DNA of 64,000 bases from Carposina sasakii (GCA_014607495.2 CP053162.1:1922001-1986000), one strand, 5' to 3'. Counted from the first letter of the stretch, positions 1 to 11,757 are shown. Program-made: numbers and translations. Notes: generated by a model from the letters alone, not told the origin.

Positions 1-416
1 TTGTCAAAAAAAAGTTGCGCCCCAAAAAGGTCAAATAACTGATCAACCCCAATGGAGAGTCACAAGTGATTCAAAAAACAGCAATTTACCACATAATAAC
101 CAATAAGCCCATTAAACTAGTCACAGGCCCGCCCGATACAATTAGCGCGGAAAGCAAACATTGCGGATTATCAAATTAAAAATACATTTCCTGCTAGTAA
201 TAACATTGTCGTATAACTCAAAACAATGGTGCTTGTTCAGTATTTGCCTGACTGTCACACACACCCTGTATAAAACTGCCTTTTTACCAGAGATGTGTTA
301 TGCTAAAGAGCGTGCCTTCAAATAGTTCCTTTGAATACTGGCACTAGCTAGTTAGTACATACCTACTAACAGTACTCGTAAATATACAGATATGACGTCA
401 TTAGATAGATACACAT

Positions 417-689
417 GCATTAGGGTCCAAAGTTGAGTAATAAACTGCGTTTTTCTGCATAAATGCACATTGACGCGTGTAGCAAGATTTTTTCATGAGA
501 AAATTTTAATATCTGTCGATGAAAAAACTAGCATAAACACTGGACACTATAAATTTCGCCCGATCAAGTAATTTAAAAAAATAATATTTACATAGTTTCC
601 CAGCATTTATTTGGCATAAACTTACTTTATTTGATGTATAGAGCGTATGCCCTTCATTAAGGGTGGCAACGAAAAAACATCCTGTATAA
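417..689 (+). mobile_element. MITE-A copy, left-truncated
   Basis: Begins inside the element at 'TAGGGTCCAAAGTTGAGT' and ends at the terminus CATCCTGTATA. It belongs to the GGGTGGCAACG subfamily. A SINE-like repeat abuts it directly. Confidence 0.85.
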
Positions 690-962
690 ATATTATATAA
701 TGGCCGCGTGGTGCCGGTGCCGTAGAATTCGTACCACCCCATGTCTGCCCGTGGGTATCGTACGAGGCGATTAAGGGTTTCCGGGAGGTGGGCAGCAGCG
801 CCTCCCGTGTTGACAACATAGTCCAAAATACCAACTGCGGTCACCAACCCGCCTGCCCAGCGTGGTGGCTATGGTGGATATGGCGAATACCCCCTGGCAG
901 TCTTGTGGCGTGCCCTGTGTGAGGTCTACATCCAGCAGTGGACTGCAATAAGCTGATAATGA
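690..962 (+). mobile_element. SINE-like repeat Z copy
   Basis: Runs from 'GGCCGCGTGGTGCCGG' to 'CAGTGGACTGCAATAAGCTG', ending in a TGATAATGA tail. Other copies are at 6963-7088, 7262-7480, 23566-23824, 41340-41400 and 43045-43275. Confidence 0.75.
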
Positions 963-1420
963 ATATAACATAATAGTTCTATAGCTTACTAAATGTAGGT
1001 AGGTATATTCTACTCGTAGCTAGGATATGATATCAATCCACCAATCTCATACATTGGTCCATCATGATAACTATCACCAAAAGTCAAGTTCGATTATGAT
1101 TCGATTTATCGGAAATCTTATAGAAACCAACGTCAAATGACGTGGAGTAAATTGAGGCCCGCGGCTCTGGCAAAATCGACGAGGTCCAAAAATTATTATT
1201 TATTTATACTAAAGTACGTTGATTTGTACACTTATAATATTTTTTGTGGTCAGTGCTTAATTTAATATCAAGCTTATTTTCATACTTCACACACTGTTAT
1301 TTCTATTAGTATAGCATGTAATAATGTAAGTGCAATTATATAAGTCCACTGTTGAACAGAGGCCTTCCATAACAACCTCGTTTTTCATGGGCGCCAAACT
1401 ATACTTGACAGACTCAACAA

Positions 1421-1560
1421 TACATACATATATAAAAATCACGCCTCTTTCCCGGAGGGGTAGGCAGAGATCACGGATCTCCATTTGCTACGATCCTGAC
1501 ACACCTCTTTCGCTTCATCTACTTTCATGATATTCTTCATGTACGCTCGTCGGTTTAGGG
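1421..1560 (-). mobile_element. LINE 3' end with C-terminal reverse-transcriptase ORF remnant
   Basis: The minus strand reads 'MKVDEAKEVCQDRSKWRSV' then 'ISAYPSGKEA' and a stop at 1439, typical of the extreme C-terminus of lepidopteran LINE ORF2. It is followed by a TATATGTATGTATTG tail. No other part of the element is present. Confidence 0.75.
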
Positions 1561-2220
1561 TACCTACTCTTGACCAAATATAGAAAAAATAAAAAACAAA
1601 TATATAAAATACTTGACAGACTGTAACAAATATTAAAAGTAACACATAAAAAATAACTAAGTTGATTCTTGAAAGCTAATCCAACTTGGTTTTAATAATC
1701 ATAAACGCGAAACAAGCAAGTTACTACGTACATCCAAACTCGAAGGCCGAAGGCCTTTCCATAGGCAAATCTTGTTTGGGCCGAAAGCTGAAACAGGCCC
1801 GTGTTCGAGCATTGTAATAAAATATAACGAGGTACCTGACATGGCAAAATAAACTAGATAACTGAAGGGAAGGGAAAAATTCGAGCAACTATTTTTATTG
1901 GCCGTTCGGGCGTCGAACAAATAAATTGGCTTGTGCAGCACAAAAGTTATTTCTTGGCTGAGGAATGTGTACAGACACTGGAAATTACTGCAACAGAAAA
2001 CTTTAACTCATTTTAGTGTTACAAAGGGCTTGTGTTACAAATCGTGCAAGTAGAGTTATAATAATACAAAAACTATAATTTAATATTAAAGACTTTTTAT
2101 AAGCATATTCAATTTTATATGTGGTACTTGTATCTATAGAGATCATTTGAGAAGGTTATAAAAAACCTAAAAGGAGCGACAAGTTGCAAACATAGGTGTC
2201 AATTAAATAACATTTTATAA

Positions 2221-2930
2221 AATTATTAATAAAGAAATGGAAAAAATTCTTCACACGAGTGGGACTCGAACCCACGACCTCTTACTCGGATGACGAACTT
2301 TACCATCTCTCTTTTTTTAAATTACATTATTGGCAACGTTATTTTTTCATCCCGATAGCTATACACTAGCCAAATCTCGGCAAACAAAGCTGAATCCCTC
2401 GGCACAATGTTTAAAGATGAAACGATCAACCATATCCTAACGGATTATATTATGGAGAAGTGTTTTTATAAATTTATCTTAGTTAAGATATTATTTATAT
2501 TATAAAATTATTAATAAAGAAATGGAAAAAATTCTTCACCCGAGTGGGACTCGAACCCACGACCTCTGCATTCCGTACCAGCGCTCTTACCACTGAGCTA
2601 CCGGGTCAGTTACTCGGATGACGAACTTTACCATCTCTCTTTTTTTTAAATTACATTATTGGCAACGTTATTTTTTCATCCCGATAGTTATACACTAGCC
2701 AAATCTCGGCAAACAAAGCTGAATCCCTCGGCACAATATATCCTAACGGATTATATTATGGAGAAGTGTTTTTATAAATTTATCTTAGTTAAGATTTTAT
2801 TTATATTATAAAATTATTAATAAAGAAATGGAAAAAATTCTTCACCCGAGTGGGACTCGAACCCACGACCTCTGCATTCCGTGCCAGCGCTCTTACCACT
2901 GAGCTACCGGGTCAGTTAAATAGCATCTGT
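2221..2930 (-). repeat. Tandem array of three tRNA-derived SINE units
   Basis: Units start at 2221, 2506 and 2812, each opening AATTATTAATAAAGAAATGG. Minus-strand tRNA-like boxes are 'GGTAGCTCAGTGGTAAGAGC' and 'GGGTTCGAGTCCC'. Unit 1 lacks 44 bp of the tRNA head, unit 2 lacks 23 bp further on, and unit 3 stops at the tRNA head. A normal functional tRNA gene is unlikely because flanking SINE body is attached to each. Confidence 0.85.
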
Positions 2931-3364
2931 AAAGATTAATTAGCCAGACTTTATCTGAATGTTACAGAGTTAGAGAAACGACGGATTATGGTGAAACTTT
3001 TTTTAGATTGTTAGGAGTTTTTGGCAGAAGATTGATTTGCAGATTTTTGTTGACACATCGTTTAAGTTTTATTTGCATTTGTAGGTGTTATAGCAACCTT
3101 GGTTGTTGGTTTTCAAGGTATGAAAACATCTCACAATTCCGTTCTATTATTGTGGTTTTCGTATAAAATAGGTTAAAGGTAAAGTTAGGTACTTATTTCA
3201 AAACAACTAGTAGGTACAAAATAGGTAAAATAATATTTGCCGCAGCAACGATTCTAGCGTTCATAGCTGTGGCTTCATTTAGCGGTCTTGAAGAAACATT
3301 TTACATGTCAGCAGTGTAAATTTTGTATGGTTTTGTGTACGACCGCTAATTCTAGGAAACCAAA

Positions 3365-3545
3365 GCCTCACGCTGCCTGTCCATCGGAACGGAGCAAGGC
3401 TGCGAAACAGTAAAACGAAGAAGTTTTAACCAATAAAATATCGGCTCGGGTCCACTCCCGCAATCCTATCCTATCCTCAAAGCCTATCCTATATATTGGT
3501 TATCTATTTCCCCGTTCCTCTCGGTGGACAGGCAGCATCAGAGAC
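3365..3545. mobile_element. Small MITE with GCTGCCTGTCCA termini
   Basis: Inverted ends are 'GCTGCCTGTCCATCGGAACG' and its diverged complement at about 3512-3537. Length is about 170-180 bp, with no coding capacity. Related to the element at 37010-37143. Confidence 0.65.
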
Positions 3546-5341
3546 CGATTCTTACTAACACGCTACCACTGATGTTTATTTCTCTTTCACTATTGGTTTG
3601 CTGGATAAAATCTCTCTAAGAGATAAGCACGCCTTTGTACATCTTCCTTGTTATCAGCTTTAATTGTGAAAAAATTACTACACATTAGCATGAGCATAAG
3701 TAGGTATTCTGCGATCCCATAAACGGGAAAATGATTTTCCCCTCATCCACCAGGGGGCGCCCCTAAGTAATCTTGCTGTGGCGAGTGCAATTAACAAAGA
3801 TAATAGACTGTGACCGCTGTGTGGGTTATTTGTAATTTAAAAGGTTATGGAATATACGAAGAGGCTTTCTCATATAATAGAGGTAGGTGGTACCTATACA
3901 TTAAGTTAATGAAGATTCTACGAGTATATGCAGTTTGCACTACAAGGTGTCCGATCTGGCAAAAATGAGCGATCTATATTCAAAGGTTTATAAACAGCTA
4001 ACCTAATTAAGATTTTACTAGGCTGCATTTTTGCGTACGTATTTCATAAAATAATCATCTAGTCCCATTATAGAGAGAGATCTTTTAAATCCAATATCAC
4101 TGCATATGTAGGTACTTAGATACCCCTTTTGTTAAAGACATTATGTGAAAATAACCCACTATAGAAATGTATGAAATCAAAATCACTCTTAAAATTTTAC
4201 CAATTGTCTTGCATGACTTCTGCAGAATTTTTCAATTTTCATCTATTTTCATACTATTGAGAAAAAACTTATATAAATACTTTAGAATACGAGCAACTAT
4301 CGCAACTATTTTTCGTCAACTTATTATAAATTGGTTAATATTTTACCGACGGAAATGAATTTAAACTGAGCACACCGTGAAGGAAATAGAATTTTGCGCG
4401 GCGAGAAATTGGGTCAGCTTTCGGTGTCCGCCTGCGTTCCATTAGCGACTCAACTATGCACTATGTAGTTGTATGTAGTAAGTATGCATTTATGCATATG
4501 TCGAAGGCATCTTTATAACACGCCGTATCACAAAACAGCTAGGTATGGCGACACGCTCGCTTCGCTCGTTCTCGATTCGCTCGCTCGTACATTGTTATTT
4601 TAAGCAGACAAAGTGTTAGAGGCCAAATTATCTAATTACAAAATCCAGACTATTCAAAATGCATAGCCGTTTTGGAATACGACGTGTTTTACAATATGCC
4701 TTCGACAGATACATAATTATAGTCATGCTTCTAAGAAATCTGAGAGTTTACTTTTACATTTAGTTACTTTTCACCAGTAAATAGAAAAGTAGGTAGATAC
4801 CAGTAATATAAACATATTGACACGACAGTGTTCCTGAAAACGGGGTATTCAGAGTCAGAACGAAGGAATCTCAATGGAGATCTTTCAGAGATAAGCACGC
4901 CTTTGTACATTTTCTTTCATAATATCTGTCTGTATGTAATTGTATGTGTACAATAAAGAATAAGAATAAGAGATCATGCAGCCATGGTTACCCTAGCGGG
5001 GCATTATGTATTCAATTCAATTCTTTATTTGTCAGTAATGGGTGGGTATATTATGTTATAATTTACAGAAGACTCTCCACAACTGCCTGCATGCTGCGGC
5101 GTACAATTTTTGTTTTTTAAAGGCATAATTGTAAAGTTGACAAGTTACTACTTAGCTCATTAGAGAATGTCTATGAGTTCCTTGCAATATGGACCGAATA
5201 AGATGTACACGATACGGGTCGGAACACGTAGAAACCTACCTACCCACCCTCATACATAAAGTGACCTCCTGTGCTGGATTTCCTTTGTGATCGTGCAATT
5301 TTGACTACCCCATTTTGGGAACTAACTAATAAGTGTATTAT
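3546..5341. other. Non-coding stretch
   Basis: AT-rich. I see no gene. Fragments of dispersed repeats occur near 4826-4925. The 63-codon frame at 4167-4358 has no recognisable feature. Confidence 0.5.
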
Positions 5342-5720
5342 ACAGGATGATTTTTGGTCTTCAACGTTCCCGATAACTACGGAATCTCCTCATCATCACG
5401 ATCATTTTTCTCGATGGAAGCATACCTGGGAAGTGTCTGGTTTCCAAAATATTAGGGTCCAAAGTTGAGTAAATAGACTGCGTTTTTCTGCATAAATACA
5501 CATTGACGCGTGTAACACGAGAAATAATTAATATCTGTATATGAAAAAACGACTTTAAACTCTGGACAGTATAAATTTCGCCCGATCAAGTAATAAAAAA
5601 TATTTTTTTTCAAGAAAATTATCATCGTTTCCCAGCATTTTTTTTTTTGGCATAAACTTACTTTATTTGATGTATAGAGTACGTACCCCTCGGTTAGGGT
5701 TGCAACGAAAAAACACCTGT
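5342..5720 (+). mobile_element. MITE-A copy, near full length
   Basis: From ACAGGATGATTTTTGGTC to AAAACACCTGT. Internal 'GATTTTT' sequence includes the CGCCCGATCAAG variant of the older subfamily. Confidence 0.85.
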
Positions 5721-6114
5721 ACCTATACCTACGTATACATAAACTTCTAAAATCATAACCCTCCCTCATTATTTTCATAGCAATTAGCAAACCAAACTTT
5801 TACAAAAGATTTTCAATACTTCATTATGAACAAATAAATAAATTTTCTTTCTTCCCCGTACAGGGGCTGGAGCGCAATAGAACCGCGATATTCATTAAAA
5901 CGTCATCAGCATGGCCATAACGAATATTAATTAGTAAAGTTGCTATCGGCTACTGGGCTATGCTCAGTTATGTGCAGATAGTCAACTCCAGTATATACTT
6001 AACACCGAAAAATACAAAAAATATGAATTAATGTATCTATATATCGTAGGTACTTAGTAGGTAGGTAGGTATGTCAAGATTAAGGATTTAAGATTTTTTC
6101 GGAGCATGTAACAT

Positions 6115-6492
6115 GATGACGATGATGACCTCCGACCGTATTTCGGCCAAGGCGACAAATCTCTACGGAGACTGGTCAGGTACGCAGGAGATATAGTGCA
6201 CAAGTGTGTGCGCAAACACAGATGCACTCTCTATTCCGTTACTCTCATAGTCCGATGGGACGGAAAGCCGACACGACCGGAGAGAGATCAGGCGCAGGAC
6301 CAACGGTTTTACGTGCTTTCCGAGGCATGAGCTAATAGACAATTATAAAATTATTAATAATAATTAATAGACAATTTTACAACATTAAAATCTGTACATG
6401 AAATAAATTCATTGGTACAGGCCCGTGACTGGGATCGAACTTACGCCTGCCGCTTGGAAGGTGCACGTCTTAACTACTGGACTATTACCGCA
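6115..6492 (-). mobile_element. tRNA-derived SINE (family B), near full length
   Basis: The minus strand has a tRNA-like head (B-box-like 'AGTTCGATCCCAGTCACGG') followed by a ~250-bp body containing 'CTATTCCGTTACTCTC' (given on the plus strand). The plus-strand copy at 31911-32232 shares head and body. Confidence 0.75.
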
Positions 6493-6962
6493 TGGAAGGT
6501 AGAATAGATACGAAGGATAGATACGAATATACCTCCTACCATATGGAACTCATATTCTTTGACAGAACTTGATCCTCTGCATCTCAACTGATCTGTGTCA
6601 CTGAATATAATTTTGTTTTCCTTTTACCAAAAGCCAGGTATCGAAGTTCTTTAGTCCTGAGATAAATGCCGAATGATTTATATTGTTTTAATTCAGCATT
6701 GTCTTACAGTGACCTAATTTAAAAGTTCAGTTTTGATCGGAAAAGCGCTTTTTATAATCTTCAGTTGATCTTCAGCAATATTTTACTTATTTAATTGAAT
6801 GTGAATGATTTAAAAGGGGGAAAACTGAATGCGAGTTTTTCTAGAATACCTACAACAGCTGCCTCTGTCGACTAAGGAATTTAGGGGCTCCTTCAGACGA
6901 TAAGCTATAAACTTAGCTATACTAAACGTGGCTGTAGGCTCCCCTTTGCGAACCTGCAGTTT

Positions 6963-7480
6963 TGCGGTCACCAACCCGCCTGTTAAGCGTAGTGACTATG
7001 GGTAAATACCCTCCTATGGCAGTAGCCTTGTGGCGGGCCCTGGGGGAGACCTACGTCCAGCAGTGGACTGCAATAGGCTAATGATGATCTGGGTAGATAC
7101 CTAATAAATTTAATTATTTCGTACAATAATGGTCTCGCGGTCCTGACGCTGCTATCGACTTTACTTCATGTTTTTGTAGCAGCTCGTAGTTCGTAGCAAC
7201 GTTTGTACTCGTAGCAATAAAAATGGCCGTAGCAAGCTAAAAAATTTAAAATTGTTCTAGGCTTCCCCTAGAGCACGTCACAAGGCTACTGCCATAGGGG
7301 GGTTTTTGCCCATAGTCACCATGCTGGGCAGACCGGTTGGTGACCGCTGTGTGATTTTTAGACTATGTTGTCAAGAAAGAGGCGCTACTGCCCACCTCCC
7401 GGAAACCCTTAATCGCCTTGCACGCGACCTACGGGCAGGCATTGGCTGTTATAAATTCTACTCTGTCACGCGGCTATCTA
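6963..7480. mobile_element. Two opposed copies of SINE-like repeat Z
   Basis: 6963-7088 (plus) ends 'CAGTGGACTGCAATAGGC'. 7262-7480 (minus) is a second, longer copy, so the two lie tail to tail with about 170 bp between them. Confidence 0.65.
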
Positions 7481-7559
7481 TCTATAACCCAGATAGCTTA
7501 AGAAATGAGTACTTACCTTAGTAGAAAGTAGGTTCTTTATACATGTTTATAATGGCGAA

Positions 7560-7825
7560 TTTTAAAACAATTTCGCTTAACATACCCGGGTGCTTCTTCG
7601 AGCAAGTCATTCTTTGGTGATTTGCGTGGGAATATTTAAAGATGGTATTTTATTCAAAGTTACGTTAGAATTTAAAAATATATTTTAAAATATTTTTTTT
7701 AATGAAGAGGCATATCGGGGTGCAATATACTTACAGAAAAAATCGAAGTTAAAAAAAATGAGGCCACGTAAATCAAAAAACACTCCACGAAAATATTTTT
7801 TTAATTCAACTTCCTGGAATGAGTT
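7560..7825. repeat. Fragment with CCACGNAAATC motifs, split by the DUF7869 transposon
   Basis: Contains GATTTGCGTGG (about 7619), CCACGTAAATCA (about 7765) and CCACGAAAAT (about 7785). The same words recur at 15,170-15,770. Confidence 0.45.
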
Positions 7826-8572
7826 CTGTACCCTCAGTGAAAACTGATATAATTCGAGTTATAGCACTTTTAAGATTTTTATACATATAGAATCTGTGTA
7901 AAATGCTCTATTTTTCTATGTAATCCACGTAACTGTAGCTCGTCTGGATACGAAGATATTTTTTGTGCGTAATAATACAAGTTGCCATAAATCATCAAAT
8001 AGCCTTGAAAGCCTTGTGTGTAGTGATTTAATGTGACATGTATTCATATAGTTTTATATATTTTATTTCAATTGTAAGTATAAAATAATACAGATACAGT
8101 TAAATTATCTTACTCATCAAAAGTACATTGATATAAGATTGCTGGTCATGATACAATTTAAAATGTATTGCAGTTCACGACTTCATCTATGTGTAATTCT
8201 AATGTGAATATTGACGTAATTTGATGTAATACATTTGACATTATATAAAAATTTGAGAAATTAGATGTTTTCTAATATATTTCGAAATACATTATTTTCT
8301 ACGAGACCGTATAAGTATCATTATATTTGTGTCAATTAATACAACTCACTCATATCAAAAATGTTACTAGGACCTTGCAAACTTTGCGAAAAATCTATTG
8401 GTGTCAAGTAATTTTAATTTCATACTTCTATCTTCTTCTAATGTGCGAGTTTCATACCGGCGTGAAAGAGACAATTTACATTTATCGCGCACTCAAGGCT
8501 ATATTGGAGAGCTGCGTCTGATCAGTGCCGTTTAAAACACCGAGGAGGGAGCACGCGTCCATGCTTCAACAA

Positions 8573-8729
8573 AATGTCGCTCGAGGTACGTAATTTATAT
8601 CATTAGACACGACATTTTTCTGTAATGATTTTAGTTATCATTAATATCACTACTTAATGTCGCTCGAAATACGTAATTAGACACGACATTTTTCCGTTGC
8701 GATTTTAGTTATCATTAATATCACTACTT
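8573..8729 (+). repeat. Tandem duplication of exon 1 and its splice donor
   Basis: 8573-8655 and 8656-8729 are near-identical, from AATGTCGCTCGA to ATCACTACTT. In the second copy the donor GAG|GTACGT has become GAAATACGT, so only the first copy can splice. Confidence 0.8.
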
Positions 8730-9264
8730 ACATTATTATTATAAGTTTTTATGAAGTTTTACCTGTCCCGTTGCCTGTAACTAAATCTTGCAAGATAAAT
8801 TTGTTCCACTTCCTGGTTTCCGATTGAGCCGAAATTTGGCATGCATGTATAAATCGGATGACAATGCAATATTATTATTACATAGAGCTGATCTGATGCT
8901 GGAGCTCGAAGGTGGCCATAGGAACTCCGTAATTAAAAGACGCAACCCCATCGAGTTTGGGCTCATTTGATTCGAGGTCTTTATCAATTATCATTACATT
9001 TAGGGAAGTAAACGAAATCGTAGGTCGTAGGTAAATATAGTATTAGAATAGCGTGGAATGGTAATCCTATTAGGGGAGTCAGATAATAGGTTGTTATATT
9101 TTTATCTTTTTTTGCAGGCAGCACGTAAAGCTAGGATTCAACGCATAGTTCAAAATAACATACAATCAATACCACCGACCAAATATAGTACAACAGAAAA
9201 CACAAACTGTCAAATACATAATAATAATGTAGATGAGGAGACTTGTAATATAAAAGTAACATAA
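8574..9264 (+). pseudogene. 5' exons of the DUF7869 transposon gene, ending in an in-frame TAA
   Basis: ATG TCG CTC GAG at 8574-8585 is followed by donor GTACGT. A pyrimidine-rich acceptor ends at 9117. Joining them gives MSLE-AARKARIQRIVQ in phase 0, and the frame then runs into repeat-like 'NNNVDEETCN' up to TAA at 9262-9264. The next codons (KIGKNNTGKETDN) continue the same repeat in the same frame into the 817-codon ORF. I read this as the original N-terminus, with a stop created inside the repeat array. Intron: 8586-9117. Confidence 0.5.
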
Positions 9265-9675
9265 AAGATTGGGAAGAATAACACAGGAAAAGAGACTGAC
9301 AACATGGACGTTACATCAGATATTGGAGCCAGTAATGCAGTAGAGAAACTAAGCAATCGGATACAGAAGAATAACACAGAGGAAGAGACTAACAACATGG
9401 ACATTACATCAGATATTGGAGCTAGCAATGCAGTAGAGGAAATAAGCAATCAGATACACAATAATAACACAGAGGAAGACACTAATAACATGGACGTTAC
9501 ATCAGAGATTAGAGCTAGTAATGCAGTAGAGGAAATAAGCAATCAGATACAGAAGAATAATACAGAGGAAGAAACTTATAATATAGACGTTACATCGGAG
9601 ATAAAGCGCAATAATAAAATAGAGGAAATAAGCTGTAGACCACAGAAGAATAACGAAGACGAAAATACTTTTTAC
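9211..9675 (+). repeat. 93-bp coding minisatellite in the transposase N-terminus
   Basis: Period is 93 bp (31 codons), anchored by 'GACGTTACATCAGA' or variants at 9307, 9400, 9493 and 9586. Degenerate units extend upstream past the stop at 9262, where one unit is shortened to 18 codons. Confidence 0.85.
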
Positions 9676-11757
9676 ATGGACGGTTTAGCGGAAGAGTTAA
9701 CCATAGAACGGAATGACAATTATAAAAACAGCTATGGTGTCGATAGCGTTTTATCTGACTCCATACCACCAAGCAACTCTCCTTCAATTTTAGATTTCAG
9801 TGACGGCAGTAGTGACAATTACATTCCGAATAGTTCAGAATCAAGCGATGAAAGTGAAAGTTCTCTCCAGAAAAAAAGACGCAATAAAAAGTCAGTTAAA
9901 CATATTACAATTCCTGAAAGCTTCTCGGAATCTGACGTACCGAATCAACCAAAAGAAAAGAAGAAACGAAAGTCGTTAAAGGAAAGAAGAGAAGATCGGT
10001 TAAAGAGAATTATGAATAGAAACGCTGGATTATCCTACATTACAAAGGCGGGAAAGCTTGTCCCGAGTCGAGCTTTTAATGCACTTACATTCTGCCGCGC
10101 AAAGTGTAAGGAGTTAATTCCAGAAGTCGAGAGACAGTACATTTTTGGCGAGTATTGGGGCTTAGGCTCATATGACGAACGTACTAAATATCTAGAAAGA
10201 TTAATATCTACGAAAAAAAAAGCGTCACTTAAACTCGAAAGTAAACGACATCGGGAATATGCAAATAAATACAAACTTATTTACTTTGGTAAAGAGTACA
10301 ATATTTGCAAAGGCTGCTTGCTTAAAACATTAAGTGAGTCTAATCGTTTTCTGCAAACAGTAAACGAAAAAATTCAAAAATTTGGACGTGTGGTAAAAAC
10401 TGAACGAGGTCGGGCAGCTAGTTACAAAAAAGTATCCGAGTCAAAATTGAATGAAGTTAAAAAACACGTTAATACATTTCCTGCGTTTGAGAGTCATTAC
10501 TCTAGGGCAAAAACATCGAAGAAGTATTTAAGTTGTGACCTGTCTATTGAAAAAATGTACAATCTTTATAAAGGTGAGGTTGATAATCCTGTTAGCTTAT
10601 CCGTATACCGATCTGTTTTTAAAAATATGAATTTGTCTTTCAAAAAACCAGCTGTGGACACATGTAACAAGTGTAATTTACTACAAATTAAATTAAAATA
10701 TGCTAACTCACCGGAAGAAACTAATAAAATACAAGGTATTCTAAAACAACACCAAGAACAGTACGAAGCGGCATATAATGAAAAACGCAAAGATAAAGAT
10801 ATCGCAAAAGAGTTTGATGATACATGTGTGATAGCGTTCGACTTGCAGCAATGCTTACCGACGCCACTTTTAACTACTTCAAGTGCTTTTTATAAACGGC
10901 AACTATGGGTTTACAACCTGACTGTACATGACTTCAAAACTAATCATGCTTATTGCTATATGTGGCCAGAATCAAGCGGAGGCAGAGGAGCAAATCAAAT
11001 TTCTTCTTGCTTATACGACTTTGTTATTAATCGTTTACCATTATTGCATCCAAATGCATCAAAATTAATTATGTACTCAGATTCATGCGCGAGGCAAAAT
11101 AAGAATTCAGTAGTAACAACAATGTCACTTATACTTGTTCAGAACTCAACCCAATTGACTACTATAGAACATAAATTTTTAGTCCCTGGTCATACTCACA
11201 TGGAAGTAGATTCTGATCATGCGCTGATAGAACGCACGAAGAAGCGCACTTCTATGAACATTCATCTTCCAAGAGATTGGTGTCAGTTAGTCCGTAGTTC
11301 GTCTAATCGTGCTAATAAATTTTCTGTTATAGAAATGTCTTTTAACGATTTCTATGATTTTGCTGATTTTTCTAAAAAACAACTTCAAGTAAAGAAGGTC
11401 AATACCAGGGGCGAAAAGTTTGTGTGGTCAAATACACAACACTTAGTATACACCAAGGGACAGTTTCCGATATTTAATTACAAGGAAAGCTACACGGCCA
11501 ACAATTTTATTGCCATGTCATATGCAAGAAGAGGCAAAAGGTATGATCAAAATATTAATTTAGAAAGTATTAGGAAATGTTACGTTGAGCCAGTGCCTAT
11601 AGCAGTAGAGAAAAAAGCAGATCTGATTTCCCTTTTGGATTATATTGAACCAAGCGCTCATGAGTTCTACATTAACTTACCCTCAACCGCTGATATATCT
11701 CCTAATTTAGATCCAGATTTAATTGAGGAAGAAGAGTATTATGCTGTCAGGTTTTAG
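9304..11757 (+). CDS. DUF7869-type transposase-like protein, 817 codons
   Basis: Residues 1-124 are four units of a 31-residue repeat (starts at 1, 32, 63 and 94) containing 'ASNAVEEISNQI'. Residues 160-190 are acidic/serine-rich and 190-235 strongly basic, as in a nuclear localisation region. Cysteine pairs at 264/268, 335/338 and 454/457 ('CNKC') may bind zinc. The conserved core follows: 'IAFDLQQ' (D513), 'YSDSCARQNKN' (D593) and 'PGHTHMEVDSDHALIER' (E634, D636, D638, E643). Their spacing suggests an RNase H-fold DDE catalytic centre; this is inferred from the motifs. The reading frame is open throughout this stretch. The downstream tail is acidic and the frame ends TAG. Upstream exons in the same frame are separated from it by one TAA at 9262-9264, so either translation begins at this ATG or the gene is newly disabled. 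AATAAA occurs at 12535-12540 and 12775-12780. Confidence 0.85.
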   Translation: MDVTSDIGASNAVEKLSNRIQKNNTEEETNNMDITSDIGASNAVEEISNQIHNNNTEEDTNNMDVTSEIRASNAVEEISNQIQKNNTEEETYNIDVTSEIKRNNKIEEISCRPQKNNEDENTFYMDGLAEELTIERNDNYKNSYGVDSVLSDSIPPSNSPSILDFSDGSSDNYIPNSSESSDESESSLQKKRRNKKSVKHITIPESFSESDVPNQPKEKKKRKSLKERREDRLKRIMNRNAGLSYITKAGKLVPSRAFNALTFCRAKCKELIPEVERQYIFGEYWGLGSYDERTKYLERLISTKKKASLKLESKRHREYANKYKLIYFGKEYNICKGCLLKTLSESNRFLQTVNEKIQKFGRVVKTERGRAASYKKVSESKLNEVKKHVNTFPAFESHYSRAKTSKKYLSCDLSIEKMYNLYKGEVDNPVSLSVYRSVFKNMNLSFKKPAVDTCNKCNLLQIKLKYANSPEETNKIQGILKQHQEQYEAAYNEKRKDKDIAKEFDDTCVIAFDLQQCLPTPLLTTSSAFYKRQLWVYNLTVHDFKTNHAYCYMWPESSGGRGANQISSCLYDFVINRLPLLHPNASKLIMYSDSCARQNKNSVVTTMSLILVQNSTQLTTIEHKFLVPGHTHMEVDSDHALIERTKKRTSMNIHLPRDWCQLVRSSSNRANKFSVIEMSFNDFYDFADFSKKQLQVKKVNTRGEKFVWSNTQHLVYTKGQFPIFNYKESYTANNFIAMSYARRGKRYDQNINLESIRKCYVEPVPIAVEKKADLISLLDYIEPSAHEFYINLPSTADISPNLDPDLIEEEEYYAVRF

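Noticed and set aside
9304..11757. Host gene domesticated from a transposon
   Set aside because: Intact inverted ends and AGTT duplications show that it is still within a whole element. Domestication would need loss of the ends or evidence of selection across species.
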